Shown: positions 1 to 7,353 of the stretch, piece after piece | Position numbering within the stretch: the stretch's first letter is position 1 | How the letters are laid out: each line of letters starts with the position of its first letter | Program-made: the position numbers and the translations under genes | The notes under the pieces: model-generated | Seen by the model: only the letters and a program-made list of their open reading frames with translations | The model's database searches: none | Told to the model about the DNA's origin: nothing | Assembly (NCBI GenBank): GCA_046541115.1 | Contig: JBKHDX010000055.1 | Location: 1-23,125 of the forward strand | Direction: 5' to 3' | Length of the DNA: 23,125 nucleotides | Source: Jaaginema sp046541115 | Lineage (GTDB): Bacteria; Cyanobacteriota; Cyanobacteriia; Cyanobacteriales; Spirulinaceae

Positions 1-10
1 GAAGTGAAAC

Positions 11-68
11 CCAACAACCAATAACCAATAACCAATAACCAATAACCAACAACCAATAACCAATAATT
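11..68. repeat. Short tandem heptamer array (ACCAATA type)
   Basis: The stretch consists of tandem copies of the heptamer CCAATAA with occasional CCAACAA variants. It lies a few bases beyond the stop codon of the receiver-kinase gene on the minus strand. Degenerate heptamer arrays of this kind are common in intergenic DNA of filamentous cyanobacteria. Similar arrays occur in this window at 4149-4210, 5961-6000 and 17001-17032. No coding role is visible. Confidence 0.85.
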
Positions 69-71
69 ATC

Positions 72-1385
72 CTACTCAGTTACAGGCAGTTGGATAATAA
101 AGGTACTCCCTTGGCCGAGTTCTGATTCTACTATTAAATGGCCGCCGTGAGTTTCGGTAATGATTTGATGGGCGATCGCGAGTCCTAAGCCTGTGCCTTT
201 ACCCACTTCTTTGGTCGTAAACAAGCGATCGAAAATACGGGTTTGGACACAATTGGAAATGCCCTTTCCACGATCGGCAATGCGAATTTCGATGGCTTCT
301 TGAGTCGGTAAAGTGGTGGTAGTTACTTTGATTTTTTGCGGTTTATTTGTTAATTCTTCATAGGTAGATTGCTGTGCAACTTCATCATAACTATCGATGG
401 CGTTAGCTAAAATATTCATAAAAACTTGATTTAATTGCCCTGGAAAACAATCAATTTCTGACAATTCGCCGTAATCTTTAATAATTTCAATTTCGGGGCG
501 CAATGAGTTGGCTTTGAGGCGATATTTTAAAATTAGTAAAGTGCTGTCGAGGCCCGCGTGTAGATCGGCCTTAACTTTATGTTCGGTGTCGGCCCGAGAA
601 AAGGTGCGTAAACTGGTGCTAATGCTTTGAATGCGATCGGTTGCCCCTTGCATAGAATGAAGGAGTTTCGGGAAGTCGTCAAGCAGAAAATCTAAGTCAA
701 TTTCTGCGGCGTGTTCCTGAACGATCGCCGTCGGGGGCTGTTGTTTTTGATAAAGTTCGAGATAGTCGTAGAGGTCTTGTAAATAGTCTTGAGCATTGCT
801 GAGGCTGCCGTTAAGGAAACCCACAGGATTGTTGATTTCATGGGCGACTCCGGCGACTAAGTTACCCAGAGAAGCCATTTTTTCGCTTTGGATAATCTTG
901 AGTTGCGATTGTTTAACTTGTTCGAGGGCGGTTTGTAATTCGGTGGTGCGATGTTGGACTTGTTGTTCGAGTTGTTCGGTTAAAAAGTGCAGGTTGAGAT
1001 GGGTTTGAACCCGGGCCAAAAGTTCGACTTCGCGAAAGGGCTTGGTAATGTAATCTACTGCCCCTACAGAAAAGCCTTGGGCAATGCTTTCGTTGTCGGA
1101 TAATGCCGTTAAGAAAATAATAGGAATATGGGTGGTTTCGGGATTGGTTTTGATCTTTTGACAGGTTTCAAAACCATTCATTTCTGGCATTTGCACATCG
1201 AGCAAAATCAAGTCGGGGATTTGTCTTTGTAATTGTTTCAAAGCCCGTTGACCGCTGGTGACTGCCGAAACGCTGTAACGGGCAGATGAAAGGGTTTCAA
1301 CGATGACTTCTAGGTTCGCAATGGTATCATCTACAACTAAGATATTGGCAGGGTTTGAACGATCGAAGGAGTTGAGCTTAGACAT
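72..1385 (-). CDS. Response regulator receiver-histidine kinase fusion
   Basis: This 437-residue soluble protein has an N-terminal receiver domain (about residues 14-128) followed by a coiled coil (about 131-168) and a histidine kinase core. The receiver has the acidic pair D19-D20, phospho-acceptor D63 in LLDVQMPEMNG, T93 and K115. The H-box is at 170-190 (VAHEINNP, His182). An N-box (NQVFMNILANAID) and G-boxes (DRGKGI and GKGTGLGLAIA) complete the ATP-binding domain. No membrane segment is present, so it should act in the cytoplasm. It probably receives phosphate on its receiver, perhaps from the hybrid kinase encoded just upstream, and passes a signal through its own kinase. The ATG start overlaps the end of the upstream gene by 8 bp, so the two are probably co-transcribed. 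The ligand and output are unknown. Confidence 0.92.
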   Translation of the reverse strand: MSKLNSFDRSNPANILVVDDTIANLEVIVETLSSARYSVSAVTSGQRALKQLQRQIPDLILLDVQMPEMNGFETCQKIKTNPETTHIPIIFLTALSDNESIAQGFSVGAVDYITKPFREVELLARVQTHLNLHFLTEQLEQQVQHRTTELQTALEQVKQSQLKIIQSEKMASLGNLVAGVAHEINNPVGFLNGSLSNAQDYLQDLYDYLELYQKQQPPTAIVQEHAAEIDLDFLLDDFPKLLHSMQGATDRIQSISTSLRTFSRADTEHKVKADLHAGLDSTLLILKYRLKANSLRPEIEIIKDYGELSEIDCFPGQLNQVFMNILANAIDSYDEVAQQSTYEELTNKPQKIKVTTTTLPTQEAIEIRIADRGKGISNCVQTRIFDRLFTTKEVGKGTGLGLAIAHQIITETHGGHLIVESELGQGSTFIIQLPVTE

Positions 1386-3849
1386 GGCTAGAGTCGGCGG
1401 TCAAATGGCCGTGTAGCAGTTCTTCAATTTCTTCAGTTTGGAATTGCCGAGTTAGGGTGATTAGGGAGTTGGCAAAGGAGATGTAACGAGAGTCAGCGAT
1501 TTTGAGGTCTTCGAGACGCGATCGCAAGTCGTTAATTTTATTGAGTTCAGCTAAAGCTAACAATTCTTTGAGAAGGGCAGGAGGAGGCACGACTATCTCA
1601 GCAGAAGGCAAGTCTTCGGTTTGGGCTTGAGGGGTTTGGTAGGTCCACTGTAATCCTAAATGGCGAGCCAGCAATTGCAACAAGTCCCCTGCGTCTATGG
1701 GTTTGGCTAAAAAGTCATCGCCGCCGTGACTGAGGGCCAGGCGTTGGTCAACTTGGGATACTGAAGCCGAAGATACCAGCACTTTTAGGTCTTTGAAGGC
1801 TTCTGTGTGACGGAGAGAATGCAGGAATTCAAAACCATCCATAACCGGCATGACTAAATCGGTAACGATCAAATCAGGCTTTTGCTGCTGCAAGATTTCT
1901 AAGGCGGCTTGCCCGTTTTCGGCTTCTAGGATGTCAAATCCTAATGGTTTGAGTAAATTTAATAAAACAGCGCGATTTTCGCGAGCGTCGTCAACGATTA
2001 AGAGAGTATAGCGTTTTTCGCTGTCGTAACCGATAATGCGATGGCTGTCATCAAGGGCTTGTCGGGCTACCCAGTCTTGGGCGAGGGGGAAGTCAACGGT
2101 GAAAAAAAATTCGCTGCCCTGATGGGGTTGGCTTTTGACTTGGATGGTTCCCCCCATGAGTTTGACCAAACGCTGGCTGATGGCTAATCCTAAACCGGTT
2201 CCTTGGGCTTGTTGTTGGCGATCGCCCACTTGTTCAAAGGCTTCAAAGAGTTTGGTAAGATCGTTTGGGGCAATGCCAATCCCGGTATCCATCACACTAA
2301 AAAAGAGAGATACTTGCGTTTGTGAAATTTGCAATACTTCGACTCGTAGTGTTACTGTTCCTTGGTCGGTAAATTTAATGGCGTTACCGAGTAAGTTGAT
2401 TAACACCTGACGCAATCGCTTTTCATCGGCTTCTATGCCATCGGGTAAAAGGGGACTGGGCTGATAAACAAAGTTAATGCCTTTTTGTTCGGCTTTGATG
2501 CGGCACATTTCCACCACACTTTGCAACAAAGAGGGTAAATATAACGCGGTGGGGGCAAGTTCGAGTTTGCGGGCTTCGATTTTGGAGATGTCTAAAATGT
2601 CGTTAATCAGGGTCAGGAGGTGAGAACCGCATTGATAGATGATATCTACACCATCCCGTTCTTTTCCGGTGAGGGTTCGCCCTAGAATCTGAGCATAGCC
2701 TAAAATGCCGTTGAGGGGGGTGCGAAGTTCGTGACTCATATTGGCTAAAAACTCGCTTTTGGCTTGATTGGCCAGGTCTGCGGCGGCTTTGGAGCGTTTG
2801 AGTTGTTGTTGTTCAAAGGCTTGCACTTGCCACAATACCACCAGCATTGTCCCCGTGAGACCGACTACAACTAAAGCGATTAAATCGAGGGGGCGCAGTT
2901 GTCCTTCGATGTTACCGCGAGGAATGACCAGGGCAACTGACCAATCGGCTTCTGTGAGGGGAATATAGGCGACATATTGCGGTTTGCCGTCAATGTTGAC
3001 AAGGTTGATTCCTTTTTCGTGGTTTAGCAGCCGTTGCGTGACTGTGGCTAAGCCGCGATCGCTGTAATTCAGTAAACTCGGCGCAGGGGTTTCGATGGTA
3101 GACATTAACTCCGAATTGGGATGGACAATGGCTTCTCCTTTGGAGTTGAGAGCAAAGGCATAACTCCCCTGACCGTAATTTAAGCTATTTACGACTTCTT
3201 CGATTTTTTCAATGCCAATAATGGCATTCGCCGCCCCAATGGGCTGACCCAAGGGATTATCGGCGGTGGGTACGCCAGAAAAGGTAGGAATGGCAAAAAC
3301 GACAATGCGAATGCCCCCAGAACTACGAGATAATAAGGGGTCGGATAAGCTATCGATCCCGGCCATGGCGTTTTTAACGTGCTGGCGATCGCTCAAATCA
3401 ATTTGACCATTGCGATCGGGAGTGTCGGTGGTGTACAGCATCATGTCGGCATCGGTCATCCCCAGATAAATGAAGTCTGGCAGACGTTTTTCTTCTAAGG
3501 TTAAATAAGGCTCGATGATGTCCCAATCCATGGTGCGAAAGGTGGGATTATTCGCGATCGCGCCCAATTGGGCTTTATGATTGCTAATCCATGCGTCAAT
3601 TTCGTTGGCCCCTTGCTGCACTTCTAAAAAAGCTTGATCTTGTAAGTTTTCGAGTAATAAATTGCGGACGGTGTGATAACTCCAATAACTGACCATACAA
3701 ACAAAAACGGCGGTTCCCCCTAAAATAACTCGCGTCCGCAAGTTCTTGTTTTTTTTGGGCGCGATCGCGATATCTTGTCCAGTCTGGACAATCGTCTCAG
3801 AGGGTTGTTTTCCTTGTAGCCACCAGCGAGTTTGAGCTGGATTTTTCAT
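1378..3849 (-). CDS. Cache-domain hybrid sensor histidine kinase
   Basis: This is a membrane sensor kinase of 823 residues from the ATG at 3847-3849. The frame stays open to a TTG at 3891, but the ATG is the more credible start. Transmembrane helices at about residues 41-58 and 323-342 flank a large extracytoplasmic Cache-like sensor domain. No clear HAMP follows. The kinase has the H-box SEFLANMSHELRTPLNG (His373), an N-box (RQVLINLLGNAIKFT), DTGIGI and GTGLGLAISQRL. A C-terminal receiver carries the phospho-acceptor Asp664 in VTDLVMPVMDG, followed by a helical tail of about 80 residues that could be an Hpt-like or dimerising module, though I see no clear Hpt histidine motif. It should sense a small ligand outside the membrane and feed a phosphorelay. 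The adjacent receiver-kinase gene is the obvious partner by position. Confidence 0.92.
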   Translation of the reverse strand: MKNPAQTRWWLQGKQPSETIVQTGQDIAIAPKKNKNLRTRVILGGTAVFVCMVSYWSYHTVRNLLLENLQDQAFLEVQQGANEIDAWISNHKAQLGAIANNPTFRTMDWDIIEPYLTLEEKRLPDFIYLGMTDADMMLYTTDTPDRNGQIDLSDRQHVKNAMAGIDSLSDPLLSRSSGGIRIVVFAIPTFSGVPTADNPLGQPIGAANAIIGIEKIEEVVNSLNYGQGSYAFALNSKGEAIVHPNSELMSTIETPAPSLLNYSDRGLATVTQRLLNHEKGINLVNIDGKPQYVAYIPLTEADWSVALVIPRGNIEGQLRPLDLIALVVVGLTGTMLVVLWQVQAFEQQQLKRSKAAADLANQAKSEFLANMSHELRTPLNGILGYAQILGRTLTGKERDGVDIIYQCGSHLLTLINDILDISKIEARKLELAPTALYLPSLLQSVVEMCRIKAEQKGINFVYQPSPLLPDGIEADEKRLRQVLINLLGNAIKFTDQGTVTLRVEVLQISQTQVSLFFSVMDTGIGIAPNDLTKLFEAFEQVGDRQQQAQGTGLGLAISQRLVKLMGGTIQVKSQPHQGSEFFFTVDFPLAQDWVARQALDDSHRIIGYDSEKRYTLLIVDDARENRAVLLNLLKPLGFDILEAENGQAALEILQQQKPDLIVTDLVMPVMDGFEFLHSLRHTEAFKDLKVLVSSASVSQVDQRLALSHGGDDFLAKPIDAGDLLQLLARHLGLQWTYQTPQAQTEDLPSAEIVVPPPALLKELLALAELNKINDLRSRLEDLKIADSRYISFANSLITLTRQFQTEEIEELLHGHLTADSSHV

Positions 3850-4148
3850 AACATTTCTAAGGTCAAAAACCCGAGCGAGATTAATTGGCAAATATAAGCC
3901 CCCTAGCCTATCCCAAGTAACAATCTAGCCTTCTTAAGCACCCACCCAGAATTTTTTACTATTCGCTTTCGCTGTATCTTATGACAAATCAGGGTTTCGG
4001 GATTTGACAATGGGTAATCTATTTTAGATGGGTGCTTATGTTTTTTAATTTTTTGAATAATTATTAGCGGCATTTTGGGACATTGCACTTTTTCAACTAT
4101 AACAATCTTAGTGGTGCTTTGAGGGAGGGGGAGGAGTGGGAAGAAATG

Positions 4149-4210
4149 ACCAATTACCAATGACCAATTACCAATTGAGGGATTTAGAGAATAACAGATA
4201 ACCAATAACC
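4149..4210. repeat. Degenerate heptamer repeats (ACCAATT/ACCAATA)
   Basis: Four tandem units of the ACCAATT/ACCAATG type (4149-4176) are followed after a short gap by ATAACCAATAACC (4198-4210). It is the same family as the arrays at 11-68, 5961-6000 and 17001-17032, but more diverged. Confidence 0.7.
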
Positions 4211-4226
4211 AAAGACTAAATCGTCC

Positions 4227-4258
4227 TCTAGATGGACGAAGAAAGCCGTCCATTTAGA
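4227..4258. other. 12-bp stem-loop upstream of the GMC gene
   Basis: TCTAGATGGACG (4227-4238) pairs with CGTCCATTTAGA (4247-4258) with one wobble pair, leaving an 8-nt loop. It lies about 120 bp before the likely GMC start. It has no T-run, so it is not a clean intrinsic terminator. It could be an operator, a leader structure or a diverged repeat unit. Confidence 0.55.
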
Positions 4259-4379
4259 CATATTAAGAAGTATTGAGGAGACAGTGAAATGCCTGGGGGT
4301 TATGGGTTCGATTGCTTGTAGCCCAATTATTGTGGCAGATTTATCTAGCTCTAATAAATTACTATATTTCAAACTACCT

Positions 4380-5888
4380 ATGACTCAAGCTTATGATGTC
4401 CTGATTATTGGTGCAGGGGCAGGAGGCGGTACTCTCGCCTATGCCCTTGCTAAAACAGGCAAACAGATTTTAATTGTAGAACGAGGGGATTATTTACCCA
4501 AAGAAAAGGAAAATTGGGATGCTAATGCGATTTTCCTCGAAGAACGCTATTATGCAGACGAGACTTGGAAGAATCGCCACCAACAGGAATTTCAACCGGA
4601 AACCCATTACTTTGTGGGGGGTAATACCAAGGTTTACGGCGCAGTGTTACAGCGAATGCGAGCCGAAGATTTTGGCGAATTAAAGCATTATGACGGTATT
4701 TCCCCGGGTTGGGAATTGAATTACGAAGATTTCGAGCCGTATTACTGCGAAGCGGAGAAACTCTTTAAAATTCACGGTCAGGGGGATGAAGACCCCACTG
4801 AACCGGCGCGATCGCAACCCTATCCTTATCCCTCCTTTCCCCACGAACCCCGCATTCAACAGGTAGCAGATGGTTTCAAAGCAGCAGGTTTGCATCCCTT
4901 TCATAATAACCTGTCATTGGATCGCGATGTGGAAAATCCCCTCACTAGCCATTGTATTCGCTGCGACACCTGCGACCCCTTTCCCTGCCTACTCGATGCC
5001 AAATGCGACGCACAAACCGCTTGTGTCGATCGCGCCCTAGAATATGATAACGTCACCCTCAAAACCAACACCCGCGTCACCCGCTTAATTCCCAATGAAG
5101 CCGGAACCAAGATTCAAGCTGTAAAAGCAGAAATTGAGGGCGAAACCGTTGAATTTAGGGCCGAAACGGTGGTTTTATCCTGCGGTGCGATTAATTCAGC
5201 CCGTTTACTCCTACAATCGGCTTGCGACCAATTCCCCCAAGGCATTGCCAACTCCTCCGGCTTAGTGGGACGCAACCTTATGTTACACAATCACTCGGCG
5301 GTAATTGCCGTCTCCCGTCAGCCCAACACCACCACCTTTCAGAAAACTTTGGGACTGAATGACTTCTACTTTCACGGCGTTGATAGCAACTATCCTTTGG
5401 GGTCGATTCAACTCACCGGAAAAGCCCAATGGCAACGGCTTAAACGCTTTGCAGACATCTGGACTCCGCGCTGGCTGTTGAAGTACATTGCCCGGCATTC
5501 TGTGGACTTCTGGGTCACGACTGAAGACCTACCCCGCCCGGAAAATCGCATCTATCTCAATCCTCAAGGGGATTTAGTCGTTGATTACCAAGAAAACAAC
5601 CTCAAGCCCCATCATGAGTTAATTCAGGTTTTGAAATCTTTTCTGCGTCAACAGGACTTTTATTGGTTTTGGACAAAGCAAATGCCCCTACAAGTAGTTT
5701 GGCATCAAAGCGGGACTTGCAAGTTTGGTAGCAACCCCCAAACTAGCGTCCTCGACTTAAATTGTCGCACCCATGACCTCGATAATCTCTATGTGGTGGA
5801 TTCGAGTTTTATTCCTTCGATGGGGGCAGTGAATTTGACTTTAACCATTATTGCCAATAGTTTGCGGGTGGCAGGTTTTTTCAGTTAA
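4380..5888 (+). CDS. GMC-family FAD-dependent oxidoreductase
   Basis: Flavin enzyme of 502 residues from the ATG at 4380. The frame is open back to a GTG at 4284, but the FAD-binding start (DVLIIGAGAGGGTLAYALA, from residue 6) fits the downstream ATG as in the family. The second dinucleotide-fold element (ILIVERGD) follows. The C-terminal GMC domain has the catalytic-type His in WHQSGTCKFG (His442) and Asn in GAVNLTLTI (Asn485). GMC enzymes oxidise alcohols, sugars or sterols; the substrate cannot be read from the sequence. Residues 192-215 hold six cysteines (192, 195, 198, 203, 209, 215), a loop seen in part in related enzymes. No signal peptide is visible. The stop codon lies inside an intergenic repeat (CAGTTAACAGT), so the last two residues are encoded by repeat DNA. 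Confidence 0.9.
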   Translation: MTQAYDVLIIGAGAGGGTLAYALAKTGKQILIVERGDYLPKEKENWDANAIFLEERYYADETWKNRHQQEFQPETHYFVGGNTKVYGAVLQRMRAEDFGELKHYDGISPGWELNYEDFEPYYCEAEKLFKIHGQGDEDPTEPARSQPYPYPSFPHEPRIQQVADGFKAAGLHPFHNNLSLDRDVENPLTSHCIRCDTCDPFPCLLDAKCDAQTACVDRALEYDNVTLKTNTRVTRLIPNEAGTKIQAVKAEIEGETVEFRAETVVLSCGAINSARLLLQSACDQFPQGIANSSGLVGRNLMLHNHSAVIAVSRQPNTTTFQKTLGLNDFYFHGVDSNYPLGSIQLTGKAQWQRLKRFADIWTPRWLLKYIARHSVDFWVTTEDLPRPENRIYLNPQGDLVVDYQENNLKPHHELIQVLKSFLRQQDFYWFWTKQMPLQVVWHQSGTCKFGSNPQTSVLDLNCRTHDLDNLYVVDSSFIPSMGAVNLTLTIIANSLRVAGFFS

Positions 5889-6000
5889 CAGTTATCAGTC
5901 ATCAGTCATCAGTGTTTTGGGGCAATCGGCAATCGTTATGTAGGGGCGGGGTTTCCCTGCCCAATAACCAATAACCCACAACCAACAACCAATAACCAAT
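5881..6000 (+). repeat. Composite intergenic repeat, copy 1
   Basis: The modules in order are: CAGTTAACAGTTATCAG and ATCAGTC units (5882-5913), GTGTTTTGGGG (5913-5922), a GC-rich stem-loop (GGGCGGGG, loop TTT, CCCTGCCC; 5944-5962), then ACCAATA/ACCAACA heptamers (5961-6000). The same modules in the same order occur on the opposite strand at 17000-17090. It abuts the start codon of the channel gene and covers the stop codon of the GMC gene. Confidence 0.8.
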
Positions 6001-7054
6001 GACAAACGTATCAATTAGTTTAGAAGCCGGTGCAGGAATCCTAATATTGGCGATTATTGTGGTAGATGTTGTCGTCACCACCCTCACTTTAGGCGGGGGT
6101 GGGCCAATTACCAGTCGCTTGTCGGCGGGGGTTTGGCAGTTGGCGTTGCGGCTTCGTCGCTGGAGTGGTCGTCGTGGCTTTTTGGGGGTGATGGGATGGG
6201 GATTGTTGATCGCGATCGCCCTATTATGGTTTGTAGGGTTGTGGATGGGTTGGGTGCTAATTTTTGACTCCACAAAGACGGGAGTGGTTACGTCCTCGAA
6301 TAAGTTACCCGCGACGTTTTGGGAAACGGTGTATTTTACGGGTTATACCCTCTCGACCTTGGGTTTAGGGGATTATCAGCCCAATGGCGTTATTTGGATG
6401 ATTGCCACTTCTATTGCATCGATGTCAGGGTTTTTCTTGGTCACGCTGACCTTTGCTTATTTGTTACCCGTGATTGGGGCTGCCACCCAAAGACGGCAGT
6501 TGGCGTTGTATATTTCCAGTTTGGGGGGAACACCGGATGAGATAATTGCCAGGGCTTGGACGGGGAAAGGCTTTGGTGAGTTGAGTCAACATTTGATTTC
6601 GTTGAGTCCGATGGTGATTCAGCAGGGAGAAAATCACCTAACTTATCCTATTTTGCATTATTTTCATACCGTCGATCGCAGTCGCGCGATCGCCCTGAGT
6701 ATTGTTTGTCTTGATGAAGCGTTGACCTTACTTAATTATGGCGTTGCACGGGAGTTTCGTCCTGACCCTTCAGCGCTGGAAAGCTGTCGTCGGGCTAATG
6801 CCGCTTTCCTCAAAACCCTTAAGTCTGCATTCATTACACCAGATTCCGATTGGCCGGATGCACCCCCATTAGATTTGCTGCGGCGTTATGGTATTCCTAC
6901 CGTCAGCGAAGCGGAGTTTCTCGACGCAATTAAACAAGATAGCATAGCCCAGCGCCGTCATCTTTTACTGGCCCTCGTCCGCAATGATGGCTGGACTTGG
7001 GATGCAGTGGCTTCGAGTCATACCACCAATCGCAGCCAACGTTTGGATGATTAG
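5999..7054 (+). CDS. Two-helix-pore K+-channel-like membrane protein
   Basis: The 351-residue protein has a hydrophobic helix at about residues 9-33, another at 62-90, a pore helix and filter at 105-126, and a last helix at about 131-160, followed by a soluble C-terminus of about 190 residues. The filter reads STLGLGDY (119-126), a variant of the TVGYGD signature of the Ion_trans_2 family, so the protein probably forms a cation channel in the cytoplasmic or thylakoid membrane. TLGLGD keeps the Gly and Asp positions but has Leu for Tyr, so strict K+ selectivity is uncertain. The ATG lies at the very edge of an ACCAATA repeat array and there is no Shine-Dalgarno sequence. The first helix begins at residue 9-10, so a much later start is unlikely. 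The C-terminal part matches no domain I recognise. Confidence 0.8.
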   Translation: MTNVSISLEAGAGILILAIIVVDVVVTTLTLGGGGPITSRLSAGVWQLALRLRRWSGRRGFLGVMGWGLLIAIALLWFVGLWMGWVLIFDSTKTGVVTSSNKLPATFWETVYFTGYTLSTLGLGDYQPNGVIWMIATSIASMSGFFLVTLTFAYLLPVIGAATQRRQLALYISSLGGTPDEIIARAWTGKGFGELSQHLISLSPMVIQQGENHLTYPILHYFHTVDRSRAIALSIVCLDEALTLLNYGVAREFRPDPSALESCRRANAAFLKTLKSAFITPDSDWPDAPPLDLLRRYGIPTVSEAEFLDAIKQDSIAQRRHLLLALVRNDGWTWDAVASSHTTNRSQRLDD

Positions 7055-7260
7055 GGGGTGGTTGACAACTCCCCGCCGTAAACGGTCGGGGATTCTCGCG
7101 TCATAGGGAGACTAAGCGCAGGAGTATAAACTCCAACCCCGATACGGGGCGTATAAAGTCCGCCAACCCGGACTAAATTAGGAGTGGGTTTTGACGTATC
7201 GGATTTGGTATGACACATCTTAAATAGTGGGTTACGGCGGATTGCGCTTATTGCTGTCAT
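7055..7260 (+). ncRNA. Array of four hairpins, IS200/IS605-end-like
   Basis: Four consecutive simple hairpins occur within about 105 bases: CCCCGCCG-TAAA-CGGTCGGGG (7071-7091, one bulge), GGAGT-ATAA-ACTCC (7121-7134), CCCCG-ATA-CGGGG (7137-7149) and AGTCCG-CCAACC-CGGACT (7157-7174). The first, preceded by TTGACAACT, strongly resembles the hairpin found after tnpB genes at ends of cyanobacterial IS200/IS605 elements. No tnpA or tnpB reading frame remains nearby. It may be a solo element end, a non-autonomous derivative, or a structured RNA of the omega-RNA kind. The small minus-strand ORF over it (7051-7260) is probably not a gene. Strand is assigned by analogy only. Confidence 0.5.
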
Positions 7261-7353
7261 AGCCTCCGAGAGAATATTTATGAAGAAAAAACAAAGAAAT
7301 TTATTTCGCTAAAAACTTGTTTTATAGTATAGAAAAATTGAGGTATCAGGGTC

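Larger units (their letters stand above)
3850..4379. other. Intergenic region between divergent kinase and GMC genes
   Basis: No convincing gene was found here. The open frames on the minus strand at 3903-4253 and 4184-4372 lack recognisable protein character and cross the repeats. The region contains degenerate ACCAATT/ACCAATA heptamers at 4149-4176 and 4199-4210, a 10-bp inverted repeat (TAAGCACCCA at 3935-3944 and TGGGTGCTTA at 4029-4038), and a strong stem-loop at 4227-4258. The promoters of both divergent genes must lie here, but I cannot place them with confidence. Confidence 0.6.

Noticed and set aside
11..68. Possible CRISPR array in the repeated ACCAATA stretches
   Set aside because: The unit is 7 bases with no spacers, and the same heptamer is scattered in several intergenic places; no cas genes are present.
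3903..4253. 116-codon minus-strand frame
   Set aside because: It runs across intergenic repeats and the stem-loop, has low-complexity content and no family character.
4953..5024. Iron-sulphur cluster site in the GMC enzyme
   Set aside because: The cysteine spacing does not match a ferredoxin-type pattern, and GMC enzymes do not normally carry such clusters.
7051..7260. 69-codon minus-strand frame over the hairpin array
   Set aside because: The hairpins explain the sequence better; the peptide is rich in Pro, Thr and Arg without a fold pattern.
7055..7353. Intact IS200/IS605 element
   Set aside because: No tnpA or tnpB reading frame, complete or broken, could be found; only an end-like hairpin region is present.
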